From Pseudobacter sp. (GTDB lineage: Bacteria; Bacteroidota; Bacteroidia; Chitinophagales; Chitinophagaceae): a stretch of 64,000 bases of DNA. The stretch is from NCBI GenBank assembly GCA_017849455.1, contig JAFIGX010000022.1, forward strand, positions 248,001 through 312,000. Reading direction: 5' to 3'. Below the pieces are notes generated by a model, which was not told the origin of the DNA, did not search any database, and saw nothing but the letters and a program-made list of their open reading frames with translations. The translations under genes were made by a program, and so were the position numbers. Below, piece by piece: positions 44,352 through 53,522 of this stretch (position 1 is its first letter; every line of letters starts with the position of its first letter).

Positions 44352-44888
44352 ATGAAGATAGAATCTGTAGCGGTATTTTGCGGATCGAAGAACGGTCAGA
44401 ACCCTGTGTACGCCAGGCATGCCGCAGAACTTGGCAAACTGATAGCAGTACTGGGTTTGAAGCTGGTATATGGCGGAGGCAACAGGGGCCTGATGGGCGT
44501 TGTGGCCAATGCCGTACTCGCCAATGAGGGCAAGGCTATGGGTGTAATGCCGAAGATACTGGTAGATTGGGAACAACAACACGCCGGCCTCACGGAGCTG
44601 GCCATAGTGCCCGATATGCACACGCGCAAGAAAATGATGTATGATATGTGTGATGCGGCCATCGTGCTCCCCGGTGGCTTCGGCACGCTCGATGAATTTT
44701 TCGAGATGATCACCTGGAACCAGTTGAAGATCCACGACAAAAAGATCTATATCCTCAATTCGAACGGATTTTATAATTCACTGCTCAGCCACCTGAAGCA
44801 AATGCAAAAAGAAGGTTTCCTCTATGAAGGGGTGGAAGACAGGATCATCATCTGCGATACGCCTGTGGAGATCTTCAACAAGCTATAA
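44352..44888 (+). CDS. LOG-family protein (TIGR00730)
   Basis: 178 residues, the short plant-LOG-like length. Motifs GGGNRGLMG (about 40-48) and PGGFGTLDEFFE (about 102-113) are intact. It is a paralogue of the 232-residue LOG protein on the other side of the symporter; the two likely differ in substrate. It ends 1 nt before the convergent outer membrane protein gene. Confidence 0.88.
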   Translation: MKIESVAVFCGSKNGQNPVYARHAAELGKLIAVLGLKLVYGGGNRGLMGVVANAVLANEGKAMGVMPKILVDWEQQHAGLTELAIVPDMHTRKKMMYDMCDAAIVLPGGFGTLDEFFEMITWNQLKIHDKKIYILNSNGFYNSLLSHLKQMQKEGFLYEGVEDRIIICDTPVEIFNKL

Positions 44889-45464
44889 TTACCAGATCCC
44901 CCCGATATTATACCCAAAATTGTAAAATGCCCTGTTGCCATAAGGGCTTCGGTCGTTCTGCAGCAGATCGTACTGGGCCATAATGATGAAGGAGCCGCGC
45001 CCTGCAGGAATGGCCGCGCCAACACCACCGAGCAGTGAAGGCACGAATTTCGCGTCGAGCTTGAGATCAGGCTGTCCGTTATAAAATTTTACCTTGCCCC
45101 AGGTATAGTTCATTTCAGGCTGCACCTGCAACAGGATATATTCAAGCGGGTATACACGACCGAAGATATTTAGACCTGTAACGCCATAAATATCTTTATA
45201 GTCGTAGGAACTGTTCGAATACCGGGTTCGGTAGCTTGAATAAATGAAGTTGATACCGGCGCCGGCAGCGAGGTATTGATTGAAGCGGTAGCCGATCTGT
45301 GGAGACACATTCACCAGGGTCGATACATTACCGAAACCCAACCCGAAATTACCACCGAAGAAAAGTTTGTCCCTGTCGAATCCTCTTTTTTTGGGCTCTT
45401 CATCCTGTGCACGGACAGTGAATAAAGACAAAGCAAGGCAGGCCGCCAGTAAACATTTTTTCAT
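44889..45464 (-). CDS. Small outer membrane beta-barrel protein
   Basis: 191 residues with a signal peptide (about 1-19, ending VRAQ) and short alternating beta strands with many Tyr, Gly and Asn, like OmpA-like porin-family proteins of Bacteroidota. A C-terminal NFGYNIGGIW segment ends in an aromatic residue, as in beta-barrels. The function is not known. Confidence 0.75.
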   Translation of the reverse strand: MKKCLLAACLALSLFTVRAQDEEPKKRGFDRDKLFFGGNFGLGFGNVSTLVNVSPQIGYRFNQYLAAGAGINFIYSSYRTRYSNSSYDYKDIYGVTGLNIFGRVYPLEYILLQVQPEMNYTWGKVKFYNGQPDLKLDAKFVPSLLGGVGAAIPAGRGSFIIMAQYDLLQNDRSPYGNRAFYNFGYNIGGIW

Positions 45465-45510
45465 AGCTGTTGCATTTATAGAGGTAAAGGCCGGACAGAC
45501 CGGGCCTTCT

Positions 45511-46929
45511 TTACAGATCGAATATTTTTCCTGCGTTCAGGATATTGTTGGGATCGAATGTTTTTTTGATACCACGCATCAATTCCAATTGTTGTTCATC
45601 GAAAACAATATCGATATAGCTCTTCTGCAGGAGGCCGATGCCATGTTCACCACTGATAGTGCCACCGAGTTGATGCACCAGCCTGAACAACGCTTTGATA
45701 CCGGCTATCAATCCGGGATCGTCGTTACTGTTGGCAATGCCTTCCTTCTTGATCCTGATATGCAGGTTGCCGTCGCCGGCATGTCCATAACAAACAGCTT
45801 TGAAATCGTATTGCCTGCCCAGTTCCTTTACACCGCGCACCAGGGCCGGTAATTCTGCCCTGGGCACCACCGTATCTTCCTCCACGGTATAACCATCCAC
45901 TTTCACGGCTTCAGCTACGCGCCGTCTGAGTTTCCAGAGCTCGGCTTTTTGCTGGGCATCGTCTGCAAAATACACTTCGCCTGCCTCAAATTGTGTTAAG
46001 AGGCTGCTAATTGCTTCCATTTCCATCATGAGCGTGTCGAGGTGGTTGCCGTCCACTTCAATGATCAGGTGTGCGGCCACATCATTGGTGATGGGAACAG
46101 CGGAGCTATCGACAAAACGGCTCACGATCTGCAGTGCATCCACCTCCACGAGTTCGAGGGCGCTTGGTACAAAGCCTGCGCGGAAAATGGCGCTCACGGC
46201 CTCACCGGCTTTTTCCAGTGAGTTGAAAGGCACCAGCATCAGCAGGTCGTATTTGGGAAGCGGGATGAGCTTCAGAACGATCTTCGTTACAATGCCCAAA
46301 GTACCTTCACTGCCCACTACGAGTTGGGTAAGGTTATAACCGGTTGAATTTTTAAGCACATTGGCGCCTGTCCAGATGATCTCTCCATTGGGCAGCACGA
46401 TCTCCAGGTTCAGCACGTAATCCTTCACCACGCCGTATTTCACGGCTTTCGGGCCGCCACTGTTCTCTGCGATATTGCCACCGATGAAGCAGGAGCCGCG
46501 GCTGCTGGGATCAGGCGGATAGAAAAGTCCTTTTTCCTTCACTGCATTCTGCAATACTTCCGTGATCACTCCGGGCTCTGTGATCACCTGCAGGTTCCGT
46601 TCATCTATGCTGAGGATGGAGTTCATGCGGTCGGTGGAGATCAGCACACCACCCAGGTGCGGCAAGGCGCCACCGCTCAAACCTGTACCTGCTCCCCTTG
46701 GTGTAACAGGTATGAGGTGTTCATTGCAGATCTTCATCACTGCGCTTACTTCTTCCGCTGTGCGGGGGCGCAATACCACTTCAGGAGGAAATGACAGGTG
46801 CTCTGTTTCATCATGCCCGAAACGGATGAGGGAATCTTTATCGAGCAAAACAAATTGTTCGCCTACGATCCTGCGAAATTCATCTATAAGGGTTGCTGTC
46901 AATTTACCTTGAGTTGCCACTGTCTGCAT
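45511..46929 (-). CDS. FAD-linked oxidase (GlcD / D-lactate dehydrogenase type)
   Basis: 472 residues. FAD-binding 4 domain with PRGAGTGLSGG (about 95-105) and the GSCFIGGNIAENSGGPKAVKYG region (about 155-176); the C-terminal FAD-oxidase domain includes GHAGDGNLHIR and GEHGIGLLQ. It oxidises a 2-hydroxy acid such as glycolate or D-lactate; the exact substrate is not visible. Monocistronic. Confidence 0.88.
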   Translation of the reverse strand: MQTVATQGKLTATLIDEFRRIVGEQFVLLDKDSLIRFGHDETEHLSFPPEVVLRPRTAEEVSAVMKICNEHLIPVTPRGAGTGLSGGALPHLGGVLISTDRMNSILSIDERNLQVITEPGVITEVLQNAVKEKGLFYPPDPSSRGSCFIGGNIAENSGGPKAVKYGVVKDYVLNLEIVLPNGEIIWTGANVLKNSTGYNLTQLVVGSEGTLGIVTKIVLKLIPLPKYDLLMLVPFNSLEKAGEAVSAIFRAGFVPSALELVEVDALQIVSRFVDSSAVPITNDVAAHLIIEVDGNHLDTLMMEMEAISSLLTQFEAGEVYFADDAQQKAELWKLRRRVAEAVKVDGYTVEEDTVVPRAELPALVRGVKELGRQYDFKAVCYGHAGDGNLHIRIKKEGIANSNDDPGLIAGIKALFRLVHQLGGTISGEHGIGLLQKSYIDIVFDEQQLELMRGIKKTFDPNNILNAGKIFDL

Positions 46930-47031
46930 GTTTACTTACGAATATTTGTATGGATGAAGGGTGCCGGTTTTTTGATCAATGAGCTCAAAAATCGGACAAA
47001 ATTTCCATAGATCATGATACACTGCACGAAT

Positions 47032-48618
47032 TTATTGCCCTTCAACGACGAGAATGAGCGGGTCTTCTTTATGGAAGACCTGTATGCGGCTTCCAAAATC
47101 TTTCAGGAGGGAATCGATATAATAGGTGTCGGGGGAATTGATCATATTGTTGGGACCGGGATAGATATACAATTTGCCGCCTCTGGCCAGTCCATCGTGG
47201 ATGGCCTTGTCCACTGCGGGCCGCAGGGAATCGGCAAAGGGAACCTCCTGTACATCTGCTTTCGTGAAATAGTTGAGGAAGTCTTTGAGTATCCAGCCCT
47301 GCTGTAACAGGATCACATCTTTGTCGCTCACAATTTTTTGGACCGGCACCACTTTGGTGTAGTACCAATCGTTGTCGAGATGCTGCAACCATCTCACACT
47401 TCCAAAATAATTGACCACCAGCAGGGAGAGGCTCAGGCAGATGGTGCCTGTAAGCGGTTTGAGACGGAATGGAAAACCTGTTACCGGCAAAGTGCCCAGC
47501 AACAGCAGCCAGAACAAGACTGTCTGGAATATCCAGAATTCAAGGATCTCCGGCATCCATGCACAAAAGAAGATCGAATAGACGGTACCTGTGAGGATGA
47601 TGGGAATGATGATCAGTCCGTATTGCCGGCGCAGCGATTTGAAGCGGCGTATGAAACGTATCACCAGCAATAGCATGGTAATGGCCAGGAAAATACTGAG
47701 CACGGTAAGTATGATGGCCGTGGGCTCGCTGATATGGCGGCCCAGGTAGATCTCATCGTGCAGTGAATGTGAAGCCAGGGAACGATCGATATAGCTCCTG
47801 AGACCGGGGATCCTGAATATAAAATGCCCCCCGATAAACGCATGGCTGTAACCGGTGAAGACATTGACGGCCGTTTTCAGACCGGGTTTCTGCCAATAGG
47901 CTTCAGCACGGGTATAACCTTGCATCCAGTGTACCCATTTTTCAGGACTGTTCTGTCCTTCCACCACCCATCCCATCAGGAAATAAGTCCCACCAACCAG
48001 CACGATGCCGATCACTGTATATTGGATCAGGGAAGGGACCAGTTTTATCTCATGACGGCGGTTCCAGATGATATACAGCACCACCGGTGTGAACAAAGCA
48101 TGGAACTGGTGATACAGGATAGCCAGGGCATGCAGCAGGGCAGCTTTCAGAAAATCGTTCCTGCTGATCTTTTCTTTGGTGAGAATATAAAGGGATGCCA
48201 GCAGCAGGAACATCGGTGGCGCATATACTTCTATGTTAGTGCTATAGAACCATACACCATAAGAGAAGACAATGACGCTGGTATTCAGTACCGATACCCA
48301 CGCGGTGAGCTTGAAGCGGTTACGGAAGAAGCAGTAAATAACAGCCACGCTCCCGCTGCCGCAGAGGGCGGTAAAAGTTTCAACCAGGTAATAGTCCTTG
48401 ATACCGGGAAAGATGCCCTGGGTGAATACCAGCCAGTAATGGGCCGTGAAATGATACAATAGGTGATGTGGGTGTGAGAGATGTTTACCACTTACGATCC
48501 CGTTCAGATACCCGATGGAATCGTGCGGGCCCGAAAAATTTTCGGCCAGTGTACACAGAAAGAAAATAAACGCTCCGGCAAAAACGAGTAACGGCTCCGG
48601 GATCTTCGGGCTCTTCAT
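47032..48618 (-). CDS. Polytopic membrane glycosyltransferase-like protein
   Basis: 528 residues with about ten to twelve membrane helices and a C-terminal soluble part (about 425-528). The first extracytoplasmic loop has a DSIGYLNG acidic stretch, and the protein resembles GT-C or DUF2723-type mannosyltransferases; the similarity is weak. It is the last gene of the exopolysaccharide operon. Confidence 0.6.
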   Translation of the reverse strand: MKSPKIPEPLLVFAGAFIFFLCTLAENFSGPHDSIGYLNGIVSGKHLSHPHHLLYHFTAHYWLVFTQGIFPGIKDYYLVETFTALCGSGSVAVIYCFFRNRFKLTAWVSVLNTSVIVFSYGVWFYSTNIEVYAPPMFLLLASLYILTKEKISRNDFLKAALLHALAILYHQFHALFTPVVLYIIWNRRHEIKLVPSLIQYTVIGIVLVGGTYFLMGWVVEGQNSPEKWVHWMQGYTRAEAYWQKPGLKTAVNVFTGYSHAFIGGHFIFRIPGLRSYIDRSLASHSLHDEIYLGRHISEPTAIILTVLSIFLAITMLLLVIRFIRRFKSLRRQYGLIIIPIILTGTVYSIFFCAWMPEILEFWIFQTVLFWLLLLGTLPVTGFPFRLKPLTGTICLSLSLLVVNYFGSVRWLQHLDNDWYYTKVVPVQKIVSDKDVILLQQGWILKDFLNYFTKADVQEVPFADSLRPAVDKAIHDGLARGGKLYIYPGPNNMINSPDTYYIDSLLKDFGSRIQVFHKEDPLILVVEGQ

Positions 48619-48727
48619 CTTTTGAGGAAATTTGGTATCAAACTATGGTACATCTGCAAGAACATCGGTACGGTTCTTCGAAGCATTGAACTTTTTTTCG
48701 GTGCGGGGGTAGTGCAATATACCCTCA

Positions 48728-49918
48728 TTATTTGGTAATAAACGCAAATTTATCCTTTAATCGCAAAAACCATTTCTCGAATAAATGGTAACTGGCGATA
48801 CTGATAAGAATCGACAGTGGAAATGCGATGATGGTCTGAGCAAAGGCCGTTCCCAGCAAACGCTGGTCCCACCCGAGTTTCTGCACGATCTTGGTAGCCA
48901 TATAAAGAGCTATCAGGTGCAAACAGTAGAGACCGTAAGTATATGTACCTAATTTACTGATCAGCTTCAGGCGGCCCAGTTTTACAAATGAATTACGGGC
49001 ATAATTCTGCTCCAGGATGATCAGTCCGAAGAAGGTCCCCAATACCAGCCGCTCGAAAATGATGGGGATGCCATAAGGGAAAATATAGCTCTTGAACAGG
49101 CACACTATGAGTGCACCTGCATAGATAAGCGCAATGACAGGCTTGCCGAGATTGGTAATGGCCTGATGGAATTTGCCGGGGAATGCGCTCCAGTAAGCAA
49201 ATAGCCCGCCCAGGGCCATATCCCCGATCACGGAAAAGGTATGAAAATACCGTACTGCATAATCGGCATCGGTATTGGCCGTATAAAAAGAGCGGAAGAT
49301 GAGCGAGAACAATATGATGGCAGGGAATAAATACTTGTATAATCTCATGGGCAGGAAGCGCAGGATCAGGGGCCAGGTAAGATAGAACTGTTCTTCCACG
49401 GCTACAGACCATAAAACAGATACGGCCACGGCTTCAGGATGTTCGGGCCAGATACGCATATATTCGAAATTGGCGCCGAAGAACACATAATACCATTGGT
49501 TCACTCTTTCATGGTATACTTCACCCTGCATCGCCTTGAAAATGGGAAAGATCACGAACGCGATCACCAGCACCATGTAATAAAGCGGCCAGATCCGCAG
49601 GATACGGCGCACATAGAAATTGCCTACATGAATAGTGCCCGTGAGCTCCTTTTCTTTGATCAGCAGGTAAGTGATAAGAAATCCGCTGAGCACGAAAAAG
49701 AAATTCACGCCCAGTGAACCATAGCGGAAAAGGAATTCGATGGTATCATGAGCGCCGGGGTTGCTTTCCCTGATATACGGCGATACCGTCATATAACAAT
49801 GGAAAAGAAATACCACGAAGAATGAGAGGAACCTCAATCCGTCGAGGTTGGGAAAGAAGACCCGGGTTTTGGCAGGGGCTGGGACCGTTTGTATGGTAGG
49901 GGCTGGGACTGCTTGCAT
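48728..49918 (-). CDS. Acyltransferase 3 family membrane protein
   Basis: 396 residues with about ten membrane helices and the N-terminal FPNLDGLRFLSFFVVFLFHC motif (about 23-42) that carries the conserved His. Such proteins O-acetylate or O-acylate surface polysaccharides at the inner membrane. It is one of two members in this operon. Confidence 0.88.
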   Translation of the reverse strand: MQAVPAPTIQTVPAPAKTRVFFPNLDGLRFLSFFVVFLFHCYMTVSPYIRESNPGAHDTIEFLFRYGSLGVNFFFVLSGFLITYLLIKEKELTGTIHVGNFYVRRILRIWPLYYMVLVIAFVIFPIFKAMQGEVYHERVNQWYYVFFGANFEYMRIWPEHPEAVAVSVLWSVAVEEQFYLTWPLILRFLPMRLYKYLFPAIILFSLIFRSFYTANTDADYAVRYFHTFSVIGDMALGGLFAYWSAFPGKFHQAITNLGKPVIALIYAGALIVCLFKSYIFPYGIPIIFERLVLGTFFGLIILEQNYARNSFVKLGRLKLISKLGTYTYGLYCLHLIALYMATKIVQKLGWDQRLLGTAFAQTIIAFPLSILISIASYHLFEKWFLRLKDKFAFITK

Positions 49919-49933
49919 GTTATAGAAGAAACT

Positions 49934-50671
49934 TTATTTTTTGGGCAACACATCATCGACACTAACCCCGATCAATAACTCCAGCTCATATTTCGCCACA
50001 TTCAAGTTCCGTTGGAATTCGGTTTTCATCATCTGCTGATTATAGTAGGCCGCTTCCGCCTTCTTGAATATTTCGGCCGTTATCGTTCCGTCGGCAAAAT
50101 CCTTTTCTGCCAGCCTGTATTCGGTATATTCTCCCTGGGTAATCCGCGTTTGCAGCTCCAGCTTTTCCTTGTGCATCAGGTAATCTTCATACTTGGCCAG
50201 CACATCCCTCCTGATGGTGCGGTATTTCTCATTCTTTTCCGCTTCCGCGATATAGAGTTTTTCGCGGGCAGCCCGCACATCATTTCCTTTGGAGGTAAAA
50301 AAGTCGAGCGGCAGGTTGAGACTGAAATTATACCTGGGATAAAAAATATTGCTATTCGTTACGCCGGGCGTGCTGGTATTTTCCTTGTTGCCTTTGATAG
50401 AAAGTTCGTTGAGGTTGCCGGAGGCGGAAAGCAGGCCCAGCCAGGCCCCTTTTGATTTGCTCAACTCGTAGGAGGCTACATTCACTTTGCGGTCGGCGAT
50501 CTCGTAGTTGGGATTCTGCAATGCCAGTTGCACCAGTCTTTCCCGGATATCGACAGACCTGGCCGTATCGAGGCCGGTATGATAGGTAGAAGTATTCCTT
50601 CCTGTAGGCGCCTGGGCAAGAACAGTGGCCGCAGTAAGCAGGGTCAATATGGTTGTACAGAGTTTATGCAT
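49934..50671 (-). CDS. Half-length TolC-like outer membrane protein
   Basis: 245 residues with a signal peptide (about 1-19). It has one outer-membrane-efflux-protein repeat with long alpha-hairpin regions (about 140-225) and a beta part in the middle. TolC proteins are about 450-500 residues with two repeats, so this is half-size; it may assemble with more copies or act as an accessory factor. It lies between an acyltransferase gene and the O-antigen ligase gene, both exopolysaccharide functions. Confidence 0.75.
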   Translation of the reverse strand: MHKLCTTILTLLTAATVLAQAPTGRNTSTYHTGLDTARSVDIRERLVQLALQNPNYEIADRKVNVASYELSKSKGAWLGLLSASGNLNELSIKGNKENTSTPGVTNSNIFYPRYNFSLNLPLDFFTSKGNDVRAAREKLYIAEAEKNEKYRTIRRDVLAKYEDYLMHKEKLELQTRITQGEYTEYRLAEKDFADGTITAEIFKKAEAAYYNQQMMKTEFQRNLNVAKYELELLIGVSVDDVLPKK

Positions 50672-50686
50672 GTTCTACAATTTATG

Positions 50687-52189
50687 TTAATTGTTGGATG
50701 AAAGCTTTTCATTGTCGTACTGATGCAGTTTCAGGAACATGGCCAGTACGGAATAAAAATACAACACACTTGGATATTGCCCGATAGCTCCCTGTGAATA
50801 CTGGGCTACCATCAGGGTAAAAACAGGTATCAGGTGGACCAGGTAGAGGGTTTTCAGTTCAGGATCGCGCACCCGGTAGAAATACCTGATCCCGGTACGC
50901 AATATGATAAAGTAAAAGGCCACCATCAGTGCCAGGCCGATGAACCCCTGTTCGACCATGATCAGCATATATCCGCTGTCGGGCGGGAAGGTAGACAGAA
51001 AATGCCCCGGGTTATAGAGGGCCCCCATCAACCCGCAGGTATTGATGCCGCCTCCTATCGGGTGGTTGTACACATAAGGCTGCACCATCTTGCGGTTGAT
51101 GTCGCGCACCATGGCAGAGGGATCTTTCGATCCTTCGAAAGTGCTGCGAAGACGGTTGATGAACATATTATCGTACACAGGCGCCACGAGCAGCCCAACG
51201 AGCATGAAAACAAATGCCCCCGAAAAGATCAGCGTTCTTTTTTCATACAGGGTAAGCACACAATAGAAAACAATACCGGCCACGATCATCATGGTACCGG
51301 TACGGGTGCCCGTGTACACCGAAGCCAGGAGGTGCACTACAGTTAGGACCAGGTACAGGAGTTGCTTTCGCATTTTGGTGGCCCTCAATGCCAGTACCAG
51401 CATCATCACTGCCGAACAGGAGTAAAGGATGCCGGCAGCAGCGGGGTCCGATAATAACCCAAACCGGCGCACGAACCCGAAATTCACGAACAGGGCATAG
51501 CGTTTGGGATCGGCCATCAGCCAGGCTTCCTCGAAGCCTGAAAATCCGAACCATTGCTGCTTGCAGGCATACAATGCCTCGATGGTGGTGACCACGATCC
51601 AGAAGCCGGTGAACCATCTCACCGCCTTGCGTGAATTGAGGATGCAATAGCTCATGTAAAAAAATGCGGCAAAGCTTACCTGCTTCCTGAAATAATTGAA
51701 CCAGCCAAACTTATTGCCCATTGAAGGGTTGATGATCTCCAGCGTATAATACAGGAGCAATACGATCATCCAGGTGGTGATGGCATGGCTCCAGAATTTG
51801 CTGGTGATCTCTTTGCGGTATTGCTGTTGTGTCAATACCCCCAGCAGTGCCAGGTAGGCGAGGTACTCGGGGATCAATCCTGTTGGAATGGGCGTGGAAG
51901 TGTTCAGCAACCGTTCCGGGAACATCATCAGGACCGATACCAGGTAAGTGCTGTAGAAACCGAAGAGCGGGTAAGCAATACAGAACAGGCAGAGAAGGAC
52001 CACACCTGCAGCGGCCACCAGCCCAATACTCAGATGGTAGTTGATCATCACCGTTACATAGGAAACAGCAATACCAATGAAGCCCAGCAATGCTATCCCC
52101 AATGGGGTAGTCATTTTCCTGGTAAAGAAATGATATTGTAACCATTCCTTCAGGGACGAAGCCGCTTTATGAAGCAGGTTGTTTTCCAT
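50687..52189 (-). CDS. O-antigen ligase/polymerase-like protein (Wzy/WaaL)
   Basis: 500 residues from the ATG at 52189 with about twelve membrane helices and a large periplasmic loop (about 320-410) typical of O-antigen ligases (YTGTRTG and GGGINTCG segments). It polymerises or ligates polysaccharide. An ATG at 52246 is rejected because it overlaps the 35-residue gene. The 35-residue gene ends 7 nt upstream. Confidence 0.83.
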   Translation of the reverse strand: MENNLLHKAASSLKEWLQYHFFTRKMTTPLGIALLGFIGIAVSYVTVMINYHLSIGLVAAAGVVLLCLFCIAYPLFGFYSTYLVSVLMMFPERLLNTSTPIPTGLIPEYLAYLALLGVLTQQQYRKEITSKFWSHAITTWMIVLLLYYTLEIINPSMGNKFGWFNYFRKQVSFAAFFYMSYCILNSRKAVRWFTGFWIVVTTIEALYACKQQWFGFSGFEEAWLMADPKRYALFVNFGFVRRFGLLSDPAAAGILYSCSAVMMLVLALRATKMRKQLLYLVLTVVHLLASVYTGTRTGTMMIVAGIVFYCVLTLYEKRTLIFSGAFVFMLVGLLVAPVYDNMFINRLRSTFEGSKDPSAMVRDINRKMVQPYVYNHPIGGGINTCGLMGALYNPGHFLSTFPPDSGYMLIMVEQGFIGLALMVAFYFIILRTGIRYFYRVRDPELKTLYLVHLIPVFTLMVAQYSQGAIGQYPSVLYFYSVLAMFLKLHQYDNEKLSSNN

Positions 52190-52196
52190 GCATTGC

Positions 52197-52304
52197 TCAA
52201 AAAAACATGAACTTGATGAACATACCTGCCGCAAAAAGAAGGGCAAATATGGTACTGATCAACTCGTATGTTCCGTAATTGGGTTGTTCTTCGTTGTGCA
52301 TCAT
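52197..52304 (-). CDS. Small single-pass membrane protein (35 residues)
   Basis: Starts ATG-ATG at 52304 (or 52301). After a short polar N-terminus (HNEEQPNYGTYEL) comes one hydrophobic helix (about 15-34, ending FIKFMFF). Spacing is 7 nt to both operon neighbours, the acyltransferase gene and the ligase gene, which fits a translated gene. No known family is recognised; a subunit of the export machinery is one possibility (inference). Confidence 0.62.
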   Translation of the reverse strand: MMHNEEQPNYGTYELISTIFALLFAAGMFIKFMFF

Positions 52305-52311
52305 CCTGGTT

Positions 52312-53496
52312 TTATGGCCGGGTGGTGTTACTGTTGCCGGTATTCTCTTTCGGTAACATGACCTCCCTGGTAAAATAAGCGGCAGAAGTTGGCTTTGCCG
52401 GTTTCGCCTGGGAGGATTCTTCCCGCAGGGTAAAGATCCAGGTAAAACCATAGATCCGGGCGATGTTATAAAATATGATCGGCACAATGATCCCTGCAGC
52501 AAAGATCGTAGGCAGCAGGAATGGTATATACTCGATATGGAACACTTTTACCAGCAGTATCCTCGTGCCTGCCGTTACGATGAGGTGGGCAAGGTAGATA
52601 TACAGGGCATGATACCCGATCACCCTCAGGAAACGCAGGATATTGAAGCGCTGCAGGAGGAACGACAGGTGGATCATGAATGCCCCCCCTATCAATGCAG
52701 AGAAGAAGAATATATCCTGACGATTATGCTGCACGTAGAAATCCTGCTCTTCCGGATGTTTCAGGTTCACGATGGTGCAATATGTTTCAATGGCAATGAA
52801 GATGGGCAGGATGATGAGCGTGGTGCGGAAAGATGACAACCATTTATGGTTCTTCTCATCGAGTATGAGATTGTGGAGGGCATCGCCCACGGCAAAGAAC
52901 AGGTAATAAAAAGTGACCCCACTGAGGAAACCGATATTGATATCATGTATATGGCAATAACTGGCTATGCTGTAGAATACAAGCCCTGTCATTACCTGGT
53001 GAACAGGTTTGAATTTGGCGTACCAGTTGAGGAATGCATAAATGAAGCTGATGAAGAACAGGGCATTGAGGTACCAGAACTGTTCCAGCTTACGCGGATC
53101 GAGGATCAGGTTGAGATAATCGAATGGCTCGCGATGGGCGTTCACGGTGCCTGCAAATATCAATTGCAGGGTGATCTGGATGCTTCCCCAAACCATCAGC
53201 GGATAAAATACTCCCCTGAGGCGGCCGTTCATATAACCTCCAAAACCTCTTCTCGATAAACTGATCCCTGCAAATGCACCGGCGATCATGAAGAACAGGG
53301 GCATCCGGAATCCCATTGTGAACACATCGATGAGACGGATATTATGGTACGTGTAGGAACCGATCCCCACATTGGCCAACCCTTCAAAACTGTGGCGGTA
53401 AACGGGCATGAGGATACAGATCCCCTTAGCATAGTCCATCCAGGGGTTGCGGCTGCGGTTCAGGATCTTGTCGACATTCAATAATGAATTCATCAC
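52312..53496 (-). CDS. Acyltransferase family membrane protein (OpgC-like)
   Basis: 394 residues with about ten membrane helices. The conserved RNPWMDYAKGICILMPVYRH stretch at about 16-35 has the catalytic-type His. It probably modifies the exopolysaccharide made by this operon. It lies 7 nt upstream of the 35-residue gene and 26 nt downstream of the chain-length protein gene. Confidence 0.82.
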   Translation of the reverse strand: MMNSLLNVDKILNRSRNPWMDYAKGICILMPVYRHSFEGLANVGIGSYTYHNIRLIDVFTMGFRMPLFFMIAGAFAGISLSRRGFGGYMNGRLRGVFYPLMVWGSIQITLQLIFAGTVNAHREPFDYLNLILDPRKLEQFWYLNALFFISFIYAFLNWYAKFKPVHQVMTGLVFYSIASYCHIHDINIGFLSGVTFYYLFFAVGDALHNLILDEKNHKWLSSFRTTLIILPIFIAIETYCTIVNLKHPEEQDFYVQHNRQDIFFFSALIGGAFMIHLSFLLQRFNILRFLRVIGYHALYIYLAHLIVTAGTRILLVKVFHIEYIPFLLPTIFAAGIIVPIIFYNIARIYGFTWIFTLREESSQAKPAKPTSAAYFTREVMLPKENTGNSNTTRP

Positions 53497-53522
53497 GGCT
53501 AATAAGGTTTACGTTTCATAAA

